From Vibrio caribbeanicus ATCC BAA-2122 (GTDB taxonomy: Bacteria > Pseudomonadota > Gammaproteobacteria > Enterobacterales > Vibrionaceae): 32,053 nt of DNA. A model generated the notes under the pieces. It searched no databases. It saw only the letters and a list, made by a program, of their open reading frames with translations, and was not told where the DNA came from. The translations under genes were made by a program, and so were the position numbers. The stretch lies in NCBI RefSeq assembly GCF_000165125.1, contig NZ_AEIU01000094.1:1-32053 (forward strand), in the 5' to 3' direction. Shown here in pieces: positions 16,739 to 27,181 of the stretch (positions are counted from its first letter, which is position 1; each line of letters starts with the position of its first letter).

Positions 16739-17515
16739 TTATTTTTGTTCTTCACGTTTGAAAACAAATTCTGATGATGTCGACTCTTCCGGAGCAAAGT
16801 AGTAACCTGCCACGTCAAATTTTTTCAGTTGCGCAGCATCAGAAATTCGATTTTTTATGATATAACGAGCCATCATTCCTCTCGCTTTTTTAGCAAAAAA
16901 GCTAATGACTTTATACTGACCATTTTTGCAATCTTTAAAGATAGGCGTGATAACATTAGCAGTAAGATTTTTCGTTTTGACGGCTTTAAAGTATTCATTC
17001 GAAGCCAAATTAACTAAAGTACTCTCCCCTTGCTGAGCAATGGTATCATTAAGACTCTCTGTAATCGTATTGCCCCAAAAATGATATAGGTTGCTTCCTT
17101 TATCGTTAGCCAACTTTGTTCCCATTTCTAGTCGATAAGGCTGCATAAGATCAAGCGGTCGCAACACTCCATATAGACCAGACAGCATCCTCAGGTGGTT
17201 TTGAGCATAGTCGAAGTCTTGTTCATCAAATGATTGTGCGTCTAAACCTGTATAAACGTCACCTTTAAACGCTAAAATAGCTTGCCGTGAATTATCCTTG
17301 GAAAAAGTTTCACTCCACTCTTGAAAACGCCCCACATTCAAATCAGCAATTTTGTCACTCACTTTCATAAGACTTGCTATATCCGCAGGAGACAGCTTGC
17401 GACAAACCTCAATAAGCTGCTTCGAATACTCTGTTAACTCAGGCTGAGTCGATTTCTCGATAGCTAATGGGGATTCATAATCCAACGTTTTTGCTGGGGA
17501 GACGACGATTAACAT
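16739..17515 (-). CDS. yaaA: YaaA/UPF0246 peroxide-stress protein
   Basis: A 258-residue cytoplasmic protein of the YaaA family, reported in E. coli to limit free iron and DNA damage during hydrogen peroxide stress. Family landmarks are the N-terminal [25 protein letters not shown], and the basic [16 protein letters not shown] helix near residues 210-225, which fits the helical DNA-binding feature described for YaaA. It is upstream of the TatD-like gene in the same direction and separated from agcS by a terminator. Confidence 0.95.
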   Translation of the reverse strand: MLIVVSPAKTLDYESPLAIEKSTQPELTEYSKQLIEVCRKLSPADIASLMKVSDKIADLNVGRFQEWSETFSKDNSRQAILAFKGDVYTGLDAQSFDEQDFDYAQNHLRMLSGLYGVLRPLDLMQPYRLEMGTKLANDKGSNLYHFWGNTITESLNDTIAQQGESTLVNLASNEYFKAVKTKNLTANVITPIFKDCKNGQYKVISFFAKKARGMMARYIIKNRISDAAQLKKFDVAGYYFAPEESTSSEFVFKREEQK

Positions 17516-17562
17516 GGTTTGGCTCTACCTATTTTGTTGACCTATCTCTTAGAGTACAAAAA

Positions 17563-17587
17563 AAGCCATGCAAAGTCTGCATGGCTT
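17563..17587 (-). terminator. Rho-independent terminator after the sodium:alanine symporter gene
   Basis: On the minus strand a 10-bp stem (AAGCCATGCA / TGCATGGCTT) with loop of 5 runs straight into a T tract. It lies between agcS and yaaA. Confidence 0.88.
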
Positions 17588-17614
17588 AACGATTAGTTTG
17601 ATAGGGAAAATAGA

Positions 17615-19072
17615 TTAATTGTTCTTTTTATCCCAAATTCCATCTTCAAGCTGTGATTGTAATTCAGGGAAGTCATTAGCGTCAAAAGTAGGTAGCTTAC
17701 CCTGCTTGAGCTGTCGATTATAATCTTTAGCAAGCTTGATGACGGTACCTGATAACAGCAATATAGCAACCAAGTTAACGATAGCCATTAAGCCCATTGA
17801 AACATCAGCAAGAGCCCACACGATAGGAAGCGATGCTACCGCACCAAACATAACCATACCCAAAACAATAATACGGAAAAGTCCGAGCCCTGCTTTGTGA
17901 TTATGCTCTAGGAAAATCAAGTTTGTTTCAGCGTACGAGTAGTTTGCAATAATGGAAGTAAAAGCAAAAAAGAAAATCGCAACAGCAACAAAAATACCAC
18001 CCCAGTCACCGACTTGTGAGCTCAATGCGGTTTGTGTCAATTCAATGCCAGTTACTTCTCCATGAGGAACATATTCACCCGACATCAAAATGATAGCAAC
18101 CGTAGCTGAACAAATTACGATAGTATCCATAAACACCCCGAGCATCTGCACATAACCTTGAGATGCTGGGTGAGGTGGATATGGAGTAGCAGAAGCCGCC
18201 GCATTGGGTGCAGAACCCATACCAGCTTCATTGGAGAACAAACCACGTTTAATACCATTGATCATAGCTTGTGCAATTGCGTAACCCAAACCACCCGCAG
18301 CAGCCTCTTGAAGACCAAATGCACTTTTCACAATAAGAGCGAGGATTGCAGGAAGCTTCTCAATATTGGCAAACATAACAAACAGCGCTAATACCAGATA
18401 GGCAAGTGCCATGATAGGAACGATAAACTCAGCAACACGTGCAATACGTTTTATCCCACCAAAAATGACCACCGCCGATAATAGAACAACTGCAATTCCA
18501 ACGTAGGTTTCTTGCCATCCAAATGCATTGTGCATTGCATTTGCAATAGAGTTTGCCTGTACAGCATTAAAAACAAGACCGAATGCGATAATAAGGAAAA
18601 TAGAGAAGAGAATTCCCATCCAACGCATGCCCAAGCCCTTCTCCATGTAATAAGCAGGGCCTCCACGATAGTTTCCATCATGGTCTTTTGTTTTATAAAG
18701 CTGAGCTAGTGTGCTTTCGGCAAATGAAGTCGCCATACCCAACATAGCAATGAGCCACATCCAGAAAATAGCACCTGGGCCTCCAGCGGTTAGAGCAACA
18801 GCCACACCGGCCATATTACCAGTACCGACTCGTGCCGCTAAACTTGTACATAACGCTTGGAAAGAGGAAATGCCTGCTTTGTCTGCTTTCCGGCTATTTT
18901 TAAGCACAGAAAACATATGACCAAAATGGCGAAACTGTATGAAACCCAAACGAAACGTGAAGTAGATTCCCACACCGACCAGTAAATAGACTAGAACCGA
19001 TCCCCAAAGTAGATCATTCATAAAGCTGATCAAATCTGGTATACCGTTCATAAAACTTATCAAATCTGTCAT
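17615..19072 (-). CDS. agcS: Alanine or glycine:sodium symporter (AGCS family)
   Basis: Inner-membrane amino-acid:sodium symporter of the AGCS (DagA/AlsT) family, 485 residues with about ten hydrophobic helices. Recognisable segments include AARVGTGNMAGVAVALTAGG near residues 74-93, GGPAYYMEKGLG, and the signature FSNEAGMGSAPNAAA. The N terminus contains a 10-codon tandem duplication (TDLISFMNGI then PDLISFMNDL). The first ATG has GAGG at good spacing, so the duplicated segment is probably translated; Met8 or Met18 are alternatives. No glycine riboswitch was recognised upstream. Substrate preference (alanine versus glycine) cannot be told from sequence. Confidence 0.92.
   Translation of the reverse strand: MTDLISFMNGIPDLISFMNDLLWGSVLVYLLVGVGIYFTFRLGFIQFRHFGHMFSVLKNSRKADKAGISSFQALCTSLAARVGTGNMAGVAVALTAGGPGAIFWMWLIAMLGMATSFAESTLAQLYKTKDHDGNYRGGPAYYMEKGLGMRWMGILFSIFLIIAFGLVFNAVQANSIANAMHNAFGWQETYVGIAVVLLSAVVIFGGIKRIARVAEFIVPIMALAYLVLALFVMFANIEKLPAILALIVKSAFGLQEAAAGGLGYAIAQAMINGIKRGLFSNEAGMGSAPNAAASATPYPPHPASQGYVQMLGVFMDTIVICSATVAIILMSGEYVPHGEVTGIELTQTALSSQVGDWGGIFVAVAIFFFAFTSIIANYSYAETNLIFLEHNHKAGLGLFRIIVLGMVMFGAVASLPIVWALADVSMGLMAIVNLVAILLLSGTVIKLAKDYNRQLKQGKLPTFDANDFPELQSQLEDGIWDKKNN
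19013..19072 (-). repeat. 30-bp tandem duplication at the start of agcS
   Basis: Two 30-base units (19072-19043 and 19042-19013, minus strand). The segment CAGATTTGAT through ATGAA is repeated with a few mismatches, encoding DLISFMN twice. Partial divergence suggests it is not a very recent event. Confidence 0.75.
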
Positions 19073-19765
19073 AACATCCTCATAAGTGAGTTTTCGCCGA
19101 CCAATGCATCCTCGCCATCCATCTCACTGCTTTACTAAGTGTCAAGGTAGCTTAGTATTGATATAGTTTTTTTTAGCAGTGTAGACCTGTAAAACTCGCT
19201 TCATGCTTCCATTTTACGTATCAGCGTACTTTTTGACGGGCGGATAATGCAGCGAAGTGACACAAAAATCAATATGCAACTCGAATAATATCATTATTAC
19301 TTTTCACTATAATTTTGCCATGATTTAACGAGCAGCAATACAAAGTGGCACAGATTTATTCACAAACATAACAAAAATCTGCAACATTAGAGCTTTTAGG
19401 GAACATTATTATCTCCAGCTAATTGGTAGTGAATCATGCCTTGTAGCATAAGGCATCAAGCCATAAAAAATTAATCATTACCTATACGGTATACCTAGAT
19501 GATAATCCAAAACTGATTCTCTTTATTTTTTCATCAAAAGCGTTAACCTTTAACACAAACTTGTAACAATATTTTATTGAATTTGAGATGTAAAACGAGA
19601 TTAGAAACTACAAAAAAAACCATCTTTGCTTTTTTTTTGTGAATTCATTGCAAAGTATTGAGAAAAAATTCATTGAAACGCAACAAATGAGAAACAAATC
19701 AAAGTTAGCCTTCTTTGAGATGTGATATTTAAATCATGAACACGGGAAAATAGACGAGGTTGCTC
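19073..19765. other. Long AT-rich intergenic region between agcS and the DUF3545-like gene
   Basis: About 690 bases with divergent flanking genes and no credible ORF. It holds a hairpin ATGCCTT-N7-AAGGCAT (19436-19456) without a following T run, and an A8/T9 inverted repeat (ACAAAAAAAA 19610-19619; T9GT 19630-19640), likely bent DNA or a transcript end. A TTGACA-like hexamer faces agcS at about 19140. No riboswitch was recognised. Confidence 0.5.
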
Positions 19766-19948
19766 ATGGAAGGCATAAACTTTGACGAACTATTGGAACA
19801 GGACTTCCCAAGAGGAAAGGTAAATCGTTCAAAACCAGTTAAACGCAAATGGCGCGAAATAGAGGCCATAAAAGACCGTCAGCGCCTACAGAGGGAATTG
19901 AAGGAAATGGACATAGGCTTTGATGATCTCGATGACATGGAGTTTTAA
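19766..19948 (+). CDS. Small acidic/basic protein, DUF3545-like
   Basis: A 60-residue soluble protein with an acidic N terminus (MEGINFDELLEQD), a basic middle (KPVKRKWREIEAIKDRQRLQRE) likely to form a helix, and an acidic tail (DIGFDDLDDMEF). It resembles the DUF3545 family of marine gammaproteobacteria, whose role is unknown. ATG 19766 is chosen because GAGG ends 6 bases upstream; the in-frame TTG at 19760 directly abuts that site. It has its own hairpin and converges with ung. Confidence 0.75.
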   Translation: MEGINFDELLEQDFPRGKVNRSKPVKRKWREIEAIKDRQRLQRELKEMDIGFDDLDDMEF

Positions 19949-19951
19949 CAA

Positions 19952-19967
19952 GAGGCGCTTGCGCCTC
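19952..19967. terminator. Hairpin between the DUF3545-like gene and ung
   Basis: A GC-rich 6-bp stem (GAGGCG / CGCCTC) with loop CTTG. A T-rich tail follows on the minus strand (TTGTT), but little on the plus strand. It is a probable bidirectional terminator for the convergent pair. Confidence 0.55.
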
Positions 19968-19986
19968 ATCAACATAATCGATCATT

Positions 19987-20664
19987 TTATAACTGCCCCA
20001 ATCTCCAATCTATCGGAGAGGCTTGTTTGTTTGCGAGTATAGCGTTGACTTTAGAAAAGTGCCTGCATCCAAAAAAGCCTCGATGGGCAGACAAAGGAGA
20101 GGGGTGTGGGCCGCTAAGAACTTGATGTTTATTTCTATTGATAAAGCGCCCTTTCTTTTGCGCATGAGATCCCCAAAGCACAAAGATGGTCCCAGTATGA
20201 TATTGATCTATTGCTTCGATAACTCTATCGGTAAATATCTCCCAGCCCGACTTAGCATGAGAATGTGCTTTACCTTGCTCCACAGTTAAAACCGTATTAA
20301 GCATCAAGACTCCTTGCTCTGCCCAGCTCTGTAGGTAGCCATGATTCGGTATTTCAAACCCATCTATATCGCTCGCAAGTTCTTTGTATATGTTGACTAA
20401 CGACGGAGGTGGTTTGATTCCTGGTTTTACAGAGAAACACAAACCATGGGCTTGATTTGGGCCGTGATAAGGGTCTTGACCAAGCATCACAACTTTAATA
20501 TCACTGAACTTTGTGGCTTTGAAGGCATTGAAGACATCTTTTTTCGGAGGAAAAACCACCTTTCCAGACGATCTCTCTGCCTCCACGAAAGACATCATCT
20601 CTTTGAAATATCCTTTCTGCTTTTCTTCACCAATAACATCTTGCCAAGTCAGCACAGAATTCAT
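19987..20664 (-). CDS. ung: Uracil-DNA glycosylase
   Basis: Removes uracil from DNA as the first step of base-excision repair. It is 225 residues, family 1 length. The catalytic Asp64 lies in [13 protein letters not shown], and His187 in [11 protein letters not shown] matches E. coli numbering exactly. It converges with the small DUF3545-like gene and diverges from the LysR gene. Confidence 0.98.
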   Translation of the reverse strand: MNSVLTWQDVIGEEKQKGYFKEMMSFVEAERSSGKVVFPPKKDVFNAFKATKFSDIKVVMLGQDPYHGPNQAHGLCFSVKPGIKPPPSLVNIYKELASDIDGFEIPNHGYLQSWAEQGVLMLNTVLTVEQGKAHSHAKSGWEIFTDRVIEAIDQYHTGTIFVLWGSHAQKKGRFINRNKHQVLSGPHPSPLSAHRGFFGCRHFSKVNAILANKQASPIDWRLGQL

Positions 20665-20979
20665 AATTTGATGTTCCTTACCATTTAGACATCTGATTGT
20701 CGCAAATTAATAGTAAGGAACAAAGTATTTAATTTTTTTGTGGAGTACGAAAACGTCCTTGACCTGAGATATGTCGATTCGGCCTTGGCAAGTGCATTCG
20801 TTGACGTAATGTACAGTATCGATAAAACGGCATGTTTTTTCCTCCTACTACTATTCGCACTATCAATAATGAAAAAATTATGCCAAGAAAAAACCAACAC
20901 GGCTCAACAAGACAAGTACTTGTTTCAGCGTTTTTTGTTGGTTAAAGTGAAAAGACATTGGCGTAAAAAGGCTAAAACA
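20665..20979. other. Intergenic region between ung and the LysR gene
   Basis: 315 bases. An in-frame open stretch (from 20740) precedes the LysR start and would encode a hydrophobic segment (FFLLLLFALSIM), but it lacks a ribosome-binding site and is outside the LysR fold, so I treat it as leader and promoter DNA. No clear operator was found. Confidence 0.5.
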
Positions 20980-21867
20980 ATGCTTCTGGAAGGAATCGAG
21001 ACCTTATTGGTTTTAAGCAAAACGAAAACAATGAGCCGTGCTGGAAGTCATTTATACATCAGTCAATCAGCCGTAAGTAAACGTATTGCTAATCTTGAAA
21101 GAAAACTCGGTAAGAAGTTAATTCTTCCGGATGGAAGAAACATACAATTAACACGAGATGCACAAAACCTAATAGAAAGTATTGGCCCCACATTTAATGA
21201 GCTCAGAGGGTTGATAAATGAGCAGCAGCTAATCGAACAACACAGTACTCTCAAATTCGATTGCTCAGAAACATTAGTTTCAGGATTGCTGACAAATGTG
21301 TTTAGAGTACTATTCTCTCGTGACCCAAACTTTAAAATATCAACCAATCATACCCCGAGAATTGTTGAAAATGTAAAATCAGGGCGAGCCCATGTTGGTG
21401 TGTGCGCTGGGTACCTTCCTCCTCAACATGGGCTGATGACATTTCACCTCTTCGATGAACCGTCCATACTTATCTCGGATCAAAAACTGACCAAGCTACC
21501 GAGTAAAATTATCACCAATGACCTCTCGAATCCCGCTTACAGCTACCAGCTCAATAAACTCACAACACTTGGTATAGTGCCAATTATGGAAATGGACTCC
21601 TACATTGCATCTGCAAAACTCGCACTGGCTGGTGTCGCACCAGCACTCGTCCCTGTCTCTATTATAAATGTGTTAAAGATAGATCCATCGTTTTGTTTTT
21701 ATTTTAAGCCACTAAAATCTCTGGCAAGGCCTCTACACATCTGTTTACGACATTCTTCTTATAAAAACGGGCGGATAAAAACCTTGGCTGATTATATTAC
21801 TGACTCAGTGAAAAGTGACAGTGACAACACCATCAAGTTAATCCGAGCCATTACCGTTTCAACCTAA
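20980..21867 (+). CDS. LysR-family transcriptional regulator
   Basis: From ATG 20980 the product is 295 residues, the usual LysR size. It has an N-terminal winged helix-turn-helix (about residues 1-60, with SRAGSHLYISQSAVSKRIANLERKLG split around the recognition helix) and a substrate-binding domain from about residue 85. AAAAGG lies 8 bases before this ATG. A longer reading from 20740 would add 80 residues with a hydrophobic stretch and is not favoured. The ligand and targets are unknown. Its 3' end overlaps the convergent permease gene by 9 bases, so the permease is not its conventional divergent target. Confidence 0.88.
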   Translation: MLLEGIETLLVLSKTKTMSRAGSHLYISQSAVSKRIANLERKLGKKLILPDGRNIQLTRDAQNLIESIGPTFNELRGLINEQQLIEQHSTLKFDCSETLVSGLLTNVFRVLFSRDPNFKISTNHTPRIVENVKSGRAHVGVCAGYLPPQHGLMTFHLFDEPSILISDQKLTKLPSKIITNDLSNPAYSYQLNKLTTLGIVPIMEMDSYIASAKLALAGVAPALVPVSIINVLKIDPSFCFYFKPLKSLARPLHICLRHSSYKNGRIKTLADYITDSVKSDSDNTIKLIRAITVST

Positions 21868-22641
21868 CAGTGCATAAAAATAGTCTTGGTGCTGCTGCCA
21901 AAGTAACTTTGATGCCATAAGCATCGACATGACGATGACCAAAGGTCTAATCCATTTTTGCCCTTTTGTGACCACAACCCTAGCACCCAACCTTGCTCCG
22001 ATGACACCTCCTAAAGCCATAACAAGCCCCAATTCCCAAATCGGGAGCCCTGCGATGATAAAGAATAATAAAGCACCAATGTTGGAGGTAAAATTCAGAA
22101 CCTTAGTTTTCGCCGTTGCCTCAACGAGAGAAAGATTAGCGAAAACAACAAAACAAACAGTAAAAATAGACCCCGTGCCCGGCCCAAAAAAACCGTCATA
22201 GAAACCAACGCCACCACCAACAAGAAAAGCAAACAGCGTTTCTGACAACCTTGCTTTACCTTCGTGCTGTCTCGTTTTTGGCATCAGTAAAAAATAGAGG
22301 GAAATAACGACCAATAAAATAGGGATTAAGCTAGTCAATAAATTCGCGTCAATATACTGAACAACCTCTGCCCCTGCTGCTGAACCCAAAAAAGTACAGA
22401 ATATGGCAAGACGCATTTCCTTTAAATTTACAATTCCTTTGCGAACAAAATACCAACTAGCTGAGAAGCTCCCGAACGCGCTTTGTAATTTATTTGTCGC
22501 AAGAGCTTGTGTTGGTGGAACGCCTGCGGCTAAAAGTGCAGGCAGCGTCAACATACCTCCTCCACCTGCCATTGCATCAATAAAGCTGGCGGCAATAGCA
22601 ACAAAAAATAGCATACTTAATAATTCAAACGACAGTTCCAT
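21859..22641 (-). CDS. TSUP (TauE/SafE/YfcA-like) membrane permease
   Basis: A 260-residue inner-membrane protein of the TSUP family with about seven to eight hydrophobic helices. Family landmarks are an N-terminal AGGGGMLTLPALLAAG, then PPTQALATNKLQS, and a second repeat GGGVGFYDGFFGPGTGS. Members export or import sulfonates, sulfite and related organic anions; the substrate here is unknown, with YfcA as the closest named relative. It ends inside the end of the LysR gene. Two direct AAAGTTAAC repeats lie just upstream. Confidence 0.88.
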   Translation of the reverse strand: MELSFELLSMLFFVAIAASFIDAMAGGGGMLTLPALLAAGVPPTQALATNKLQSAFGSFSASWYFVRKGIVNLKEMRLAIFCTFLGSAAGAEVVQYIDANLLTSLIPILLVVISLYFLLMPKTRQHEGKARLSETLFAFLVGGGVGFYDGFFGPGTGSIFTVCFVVFANLSLVEATAKTKVLNFTSNIGALLFFIIAGLPIWELGLVMALGGVIGARLGARVVVTKGQKWIRPLVIVMSMLMASKLLWQQHQDYFYALLG

Positions 22642-22654
22642 AGTGTTTCTTATA

Positions 22655-22682
22655 AAAGTTAACTCCGTGAGACAAAGTTAAC
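22655..22682. repeat. Paired AAAGTTAAC direct repeats upstream of the TSUP gene
   Basis: AAAGTTAAC occurs at 22655-22663 and 22674-22682, 19 bases apart and just upstream of the permease ATG. Each contains the palindrome GTTAAC. It could be a regulator binding site. Confidence 0.4.
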
Positions 22683-22748
22683 ACTTTAGAACACAACTTA
22701 TTAACGAAAGATTAGATTAGGTTCTATTCCTAATTTTCATCAATAAAA

Positions 22749-22772
22749 AACTGCCCGGCAAAGCGGGCAGTT
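22749..22772 (-). terminator. Rho-independent terminator after carB
   Basis: A 9-bp stem (AACTGCCCG / CGGGCAGTT) with loop of 6, followed by a T run on the minus strand. It lies 28 bases after the carB stop. Confidence 0.88.
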
Positions 22773-22800
22773 CTTCATAAGTAGAGTGACACTTTCTATT

Positions 22801-25800
22801 CTAGTGCTTGATTATCTTAGCGTGTAGCTCTTGAACCGAGTTTACCGTCGCACAAGCATTCGCTGCATGGGACATACACGTCGCAAAAGCAGCATTGAGT
22901 GTTGTGGTATAGTTCACTTTTTCAGCGAGTGCTCCACGACGAAGTACCTTTGAGTCCTCAATCGCTTGTCTGCCAGCTGCGGTATTAATGATATAGGTAT
23001 ATTCATTATTCTTGATTCGATCGAGAATATGAGGTCGACCTTCATGAACTTTATTCACTAAACGAGGATTTATTCCCGCCTCGCCTAGAATAATCGCTGT
23101 TCCGTGGGTCGCATCAAGTTGATAACCCAACTTGGTTAGCTTTGAAGCAAGGTCGACAACTCGTTGCTTGTCGCCCTCACGTACAGATAAGAGCGCTCTC
23201 CCACCTTCAGGATAAACCTTACCGCAACCCAGCTCAGCTTTTGCATACGCCTCTGCAAATGTATTCCCAACCCCCATAACTTCACCCGTAGAACGCATCT
23301 CAGGTCCTAATAAGGGATCAACCCCTGGGAATTTATTGAATGGTAGAACGACTTCTTTGACAGAATAGTACGGAGGAATAATCTCTTTGGTAAATCCTTG
23401 TTCATCGAGAGATTGCCCTGCCATTACTCGCGCGGCAATTTTCGCAAGTGGTGCGCCCGTCGCTTTCGACACGAAAGGCACTGTTCGAGCAGCCCTAGGG
23501 TTAACTTCAATCAGATACACTTCATTATCTTTAACCGCAAACTGGGTATTCATGAGCCCACGAACACCTAGTTCAAACGCAAGCTTTTCAACTTGTCCGC
23601 GCATTTTATCCTGAATTTCTTGACTCAATGTGTAGGCTGGCAACGAACATGCAGAATCTCCAGAGTGAACACCAGCCTGCTCTATGTGCTCCATGATGCC
23701 ACCAATGACAACTTGTTCCCCATCACAGATAGCATCGATATCTACTTCTGTCGCATCATCCAAGAAGCGGTCAAGTAGGACGGGAGACTCGTTGGAAACG
23801 CTTACCGCCTCATTAAAATAACGGCGTAAGTCTTGCTCATCGTAAACGATTTCCATCGCTCGGCCACCCAAAACATAAGACGGTCTTACGACTAAAGGAA
23901 AACCGATTTCCCGAGATTTATCAATAGCCTGCTCCATCGTTGTTACCGTAGCATTCTGAGGCTGCAATAGACCAAGTCGCTCAACCGCAGCTTGGAAACG
24001 CTCTCGGTCTTCTGCTCTATCGATAGCATCTGGGCTTGTTCCGATAATAGGCACACCAGCAGCTTCAAGCGCACGCGCCAATTTTAATGGCGTTTGCCCA
24101 CCGTACTGCACTATGACGCCCTTAGGCTGTTCAACTCTCGCTATCGCTAAAACATCTTCAAGCGTCACTGGTTCAAAATACAAACGGTCAGAGGTATCAT
24201 AATCAGTAGAGACTGTTTCAGGGTTACAATTGACCATAATCGTCTCGTAACCATCTTCTCTTAGTGCTAACGATGCGTGGACACAGCAATAGTCGAACTC
24301 AATACCTTGCCCAATTCGGTTAGGCCCGCCACCAAGAACCATGATTTTTTCTTTATCTGTCGGGTTGGCTTCACACTCTTCATCGTATGAAGAATACATG
24401 TAAGCCGTATCTGATGAAAACTCAGCCGCACATGTGTCAACACGCTTATACACTGGATGAATATCGTACTGATCTCTGAGGCGACGAATCTCACTCTCAG
24501 CAACACCAAGTAATTTAGATAGGCGAGCATCAGAAAAGCCTTTACGCTTCATCTGACGAAGTACTACTTTGCTTAGCCCAGCAAAACCACCCACCTTAAC
24601 TTGCTCTTCTAATCGAACTAAGTCCTCTATTTGAACCAAGAACCAGCGGTCAATTTGGGTAAGATTGAAAACCCCATCCACAGACATCCCTGCTCTGAAT
24701 GCATCTGCGATATACCAAATACGTTCAGCGCCTGCTTCTTTCAATTCATGACGAATCTTTGTCAATGCATCGGGAGCATCTAAATCAACCATTTCGTCAA
24801 AACCAGTCGCACCAACTTCTAAACCGCGTAACGCCTTATGCAAGGACTCCTGTTGATTTCGGCCGATGGCCATTACTTCACCCACGGATTTCATTTGAGT
24901 TGTTAGGCGATCATTCGCTCCTGCAAATTTCTCAAAGTTAAAACGAGGTATTTTAGTGACGACATAATCAATCGTTGGTTCAAATGAAGCCGGTGTTTTA
25001 CCGCCAGTAATATCATTTTGTAGCTCATCAAGAGTAAAACCAACGGCCAATTTAGCTGCAATTTTTGCGATAGGAAAACCCGTAGCTTTCGAGGCTAAAG
25101 CAGACGAGCGCGATACACGGGGGTTCATTTCAATGATCACCATGCGACCATCTTTCGGGTTAATACCAAATTGAACGTTGGAGCCACCCGTTTCTACACC
25201 GATTTCACGTAACACTGCGAGAGAAGCATTCCTCATCAGTTGATATTCTTTATCAGTCAGCGTTTGAGCAGGAGCAACCGTAATTGAGTCTCCAGTGTGA
25301 ATTCCCATAGGGTCGAAATTCTCAATCGAACACACGATAATACAGTTATCTGCTTTATCACGTACCACTTCCATTTCATATTCTTTCCAACCAATGAGGG
25401 ACTCATCGATTAATAATTCATTGGTAGGAGATAGATCTAATCCACGACGACAAATTTCTTCAAACTCTTCTTTATTGTACGCAATGCCTCCCCCTGTACC
25501 TCCCATTGTAAATGAAGGTCGGATGATGCAAGGGAAACCAACCATATCAAGAACCCGGTAAGCTTCTTCCATGGTCTTAGCGGTATCCGCTCTTGGGCAC
25601 TCGAGTCCTATCGATTTCATCGCTTTATCAAATCGAGAGCGATCTTCCGCTTTGTCAATAGCATCTGCAGTGGCCCCGATCATTTCGACGTTGAATTCTT
25701 TAAGTACACCATACTTTTCGAGATCCAAGGCACAGTTCAGAGCCGTTTGACCTCCCATTGTTGGCAATACAGCGTCGGGGCGCTCTTTTTCAATAATTTT

Positions 25801-26025
25801 TCGAACAACTTCCCATTGAATCGGCTCGATGTAAGTGGCATCAGCCATGTCTGGGTCTGTCATAATTGTGGCTGGATTCGAGTTAACCAGAATAACTTTG
25901 TAGCCTTCTTCTCGCAGTGCTTTACACGCCTGTGCACCTGAATAGTCAAATTCACACGCCTGACCAATAACAATTGGGCCTGCGCCTAGGATGAGAATAC
26001 TTTTTAAGTCATTACGTTTTGGCAT
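22801..26025 (-). CDS. carB: Carbamoyl-phosphate synthase large subunit
   Basis: Makes carbamoyl phosphate from bicarbonate, two ATP and ammonia delivered by CarA, feeding arginine and pyrimidine synthesis. It has 1074 residues, against 1073 in E. coli. Two ATP-grasp halves (about 1-400 and 553-935) each begin with a Rossmann-like GGGP/GAGP loop, have the GTGGGIAYN and [12 protein letters not shown] glycine-rich loops, and are joined by an oligomerisation domain. The last 140 residues are the allosteric domain (UMP/ornithine control in the family). It follows carA by 16 bases. Confidence 0.98.
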   Translation of the reverse strand: MPKRNDLKSILILGAGPIVIGQACEFDYSGAQACKALREEGYKVILVNSNPATIMTDPDMADATYIEPIQWEVVRKIIEKERPDAVLPTMGGQTALNCALDLEKYGVLKEFNVEMIGATADAIDKAEDRSRFDKAMKSIGLECPRADTAKTMEEAYRVLDMVGFPCIIRPSFTMGGTGGGIAYNKEEFEEICRRGLDLSPTNELLIDESLIGWKEYEMEVVRDKADNCIIVCSIENFDPMGIHTGDSITVAPAQTLTDKEYQLMRNASLAVLREIGVETGGSNVQFGINPKDGRMVIIEMNPRVSRSSALASKATGFPIAKIAAKLAVGFTLDELQNDITGGKTPASFEPTIDYVVTKIPRFNFEKFAGANDRLTTQMKSVGEVMAIGRNQQESLHKALRGLEVGATGFDEMVDLDAPDALTKIRHELKEAGAERIWYIADAFRAGMSVDGVFNLTQIDRWFLVQIEDLVRLEEQVKVGGFAGLSKVVLRQMKRKGFSDARLSKLLGVAESEIRRLRDQYDIHPVYKRVDTCAAEFSSDTAYMYSSYDEECEANPTDKEKIMVLGGGPNRIGQGIEFDYCCVHASLALREDGYETIMVNCNPETVSTDYDTSDRLYFEPVTLEDVLAIARVEQPKGVIVQYGGQTPLKLARALEAAGVPIIGTSPDAIDRAEDRERFQAAVERLGLLQPQNATVTTMEQAIDKSREIGFPLVVRPSYVLGGRAMEIVYDEQDLRRYFNEAVSVSNESPVLLDRFLDDATEVDIDAICDGEQVVIGGIMEHIEQAGVHSGDSACSLPAYTLSQEIQDKMRGQVEKLAFELGVRGLMNTQFAVKDNEVYLIEVNPRAARTVPFVSKATGAPLAKIAARVMAGQSLDEQGFTKEIIPPYYSVKEVVLPFNKFPGVDPLLGPEMRSTGEVMGVGNTFAEAYAKAELGCGKVYPEGGRALLSVREGDKQRVVDLASKLTKLGYQLDATHGTAIILGEAGINPRLVNKVHEGRPHILDRIKNNEYTYIINTAAGRQAIEDSKVLRRGALAEKVNYTTTLNAAFATCMSHAANACATVNSVQELHAKIIKH

Positions 26026-26041
26026 TCTGTACTACTCCGGT

Positions 26042-27181
26042 TTAAGCACTGTGTTGTTTGATGAGTTCAATGAAATGATCGAAAAGTGGCGCTGCATCAT
26101 GAGGTCCTGGGCTAGCCTCAGGATGTCCTTGGAAGCTAAACGCTGGCTTATCTGTGCGCTCAATACCTTGTAAAGAACCGTCGAATAAAGACACATGAGT
26201 TGCTCTGAGGTTTTCAGGAAGTGTGGCTTCATCCGCAGCAAACCCATGATTCTGCGAAGTAATCATCACAACGTTTCTATCAATGTCTTTGACGGGATGA
26301 TTAGCTCCATGATGACCAAACTTCATTTTCACTGTTTTAGCGCCAGAGGCGAGTGCAAGAATCTGGTGACCTAGACAAATACCAAAAATAGGTATTCCTC
26401 TTTGTAAGAACGTCTTGGTCGCTTCAATTGCATAGGTACAAGGCTCAGGATCACCAGGTCCATTTGATAAGAAGATACCATCTGGATTCAACGCCAATAC
26501 CTCTTCGACAGGAGTCTGCGCAGGTACGACGGTCAAGCGGCATCCTCTATCGACCAACATTCGTAAGATATTTCTCTTGGCACCGAAATCGTAGGCGACA
26601 ACATGATAGGGTAAGTCTTTATCATCCTTCGCTTCTGGAAGACCACCTTCAAGCGTCCACGAACCCTGTTTCCACTGATACGTTTCTTTTGTTGTAACTT
26701 CTTTCGCAAGATCCATACCTTTTAATCCAGGGAACTCTTTTGCTTTGGCTAATGCCAATGCTTCGTCTAATGAGTGGCCAGCCACAATACACCCGCTTTG
26801 CGCGCCTTTTTCACGCAGAACGCGAGTAAGCTTGCGAGTATCAATTTCAGCAATGCCAACAATATTTTGAGATTTCAGGTAGTCAGAGAGTGAGAGTTGG
26901 TTTCGAAAGTTGGAAGCAATAAGAGGGAGATCGCGAATTATAAGGCCTTGGGCATGAATTAATGAGGATTCTTCGTCTTCGTTATTAGTGCCAGTATTGC
27001 CAATGTGGGGATAAGTAAGTGTGACGATCTGTTTGGAGTAGGAAGGGTCAGTAAGGATTTCTTGATACCCCATCATCGAAGTATTAAAAACAACTTCACC
27101 AACGGAAATGCCATCTGCTCCAATGGAAATACCGTGGAACACTGTCCCATCTTCTAGGACTAACAGTGCTGCTTTACTCAA
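26042..27181 (-). CDS. carA: Carbamoyl-phosphate synthase small subunit
   Basis: Glutamine amidotransferase subunit that supplies ammonia to CarB. It has 379 residues. The catalytic Cys269 (GICLGHQ), His353 and Glu355 ([10 protein letters not shown]) match E. coli numbering. The start codon is TTG, preceded by GGAGGT at good spacing; downstream ATGs would remove conserved N-terminal sequence, so the TTG start is accepted. It is the first gene of the carAB operon, below a consensus-like sigma-70 promoter with a palindrome between its elements. Confidence 0.97.
   Translation of the reverse strand: MSKAALLVLEDGTVFHGISIGADGISVGEVVFNTSMMGYQEILTDPSYSKQIVTLTYPHIGNTGTNNEDEESSLIHAQGLIIRDLPLIASNFRNQLSLSDYLKSQNIVGIAEIDTRKLTRVLREKGAQSGCIVAGHSLDEALALAKAKEFPGLKGMDLAKEVTTKETYQWKQGSWTLEGGLPEAKDDKDLPYHVVAYDFGAKRNILRMLVDRGCRLTVVPAQTPVEEVLALNPDGIFLSNGPGDPEPCTYAIEATKTFLQRGIPIFGICLGHQILALASGAKTVKMKFGHHGANHPVKDIDRNVVMITSQNHGFAADEATLPENLRATHVSLFDGSLQGIERTDKPAFSFQGHPEASPGPHDAAPLFDHFIELIKQHSA

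Noticed and set aside
19073-19300. Glycine riboswitch upstream of the AGCS symporter
   Set aside because: Known for some Vibrio AGCS genes, but the conserved glycine aptamer core sequences were not found here.
20685-20900. 71-codon minus-strand open frame upstream of the LysR gene
   Set aside because: No ribosome-binding site or recognisable domain, and it overlaps the ung promoter region.
20740-20979. 80-residue N-terminal extension of the LysR protein, with a hydrophobic stretch
   Set aside because: LysR proteins begin with the helix-turn-helix; ATG 20980 has a good ribosome-binding site and gives the normal length. A membrane-anchored LysR would be novel, but the evidence is only an open frame.
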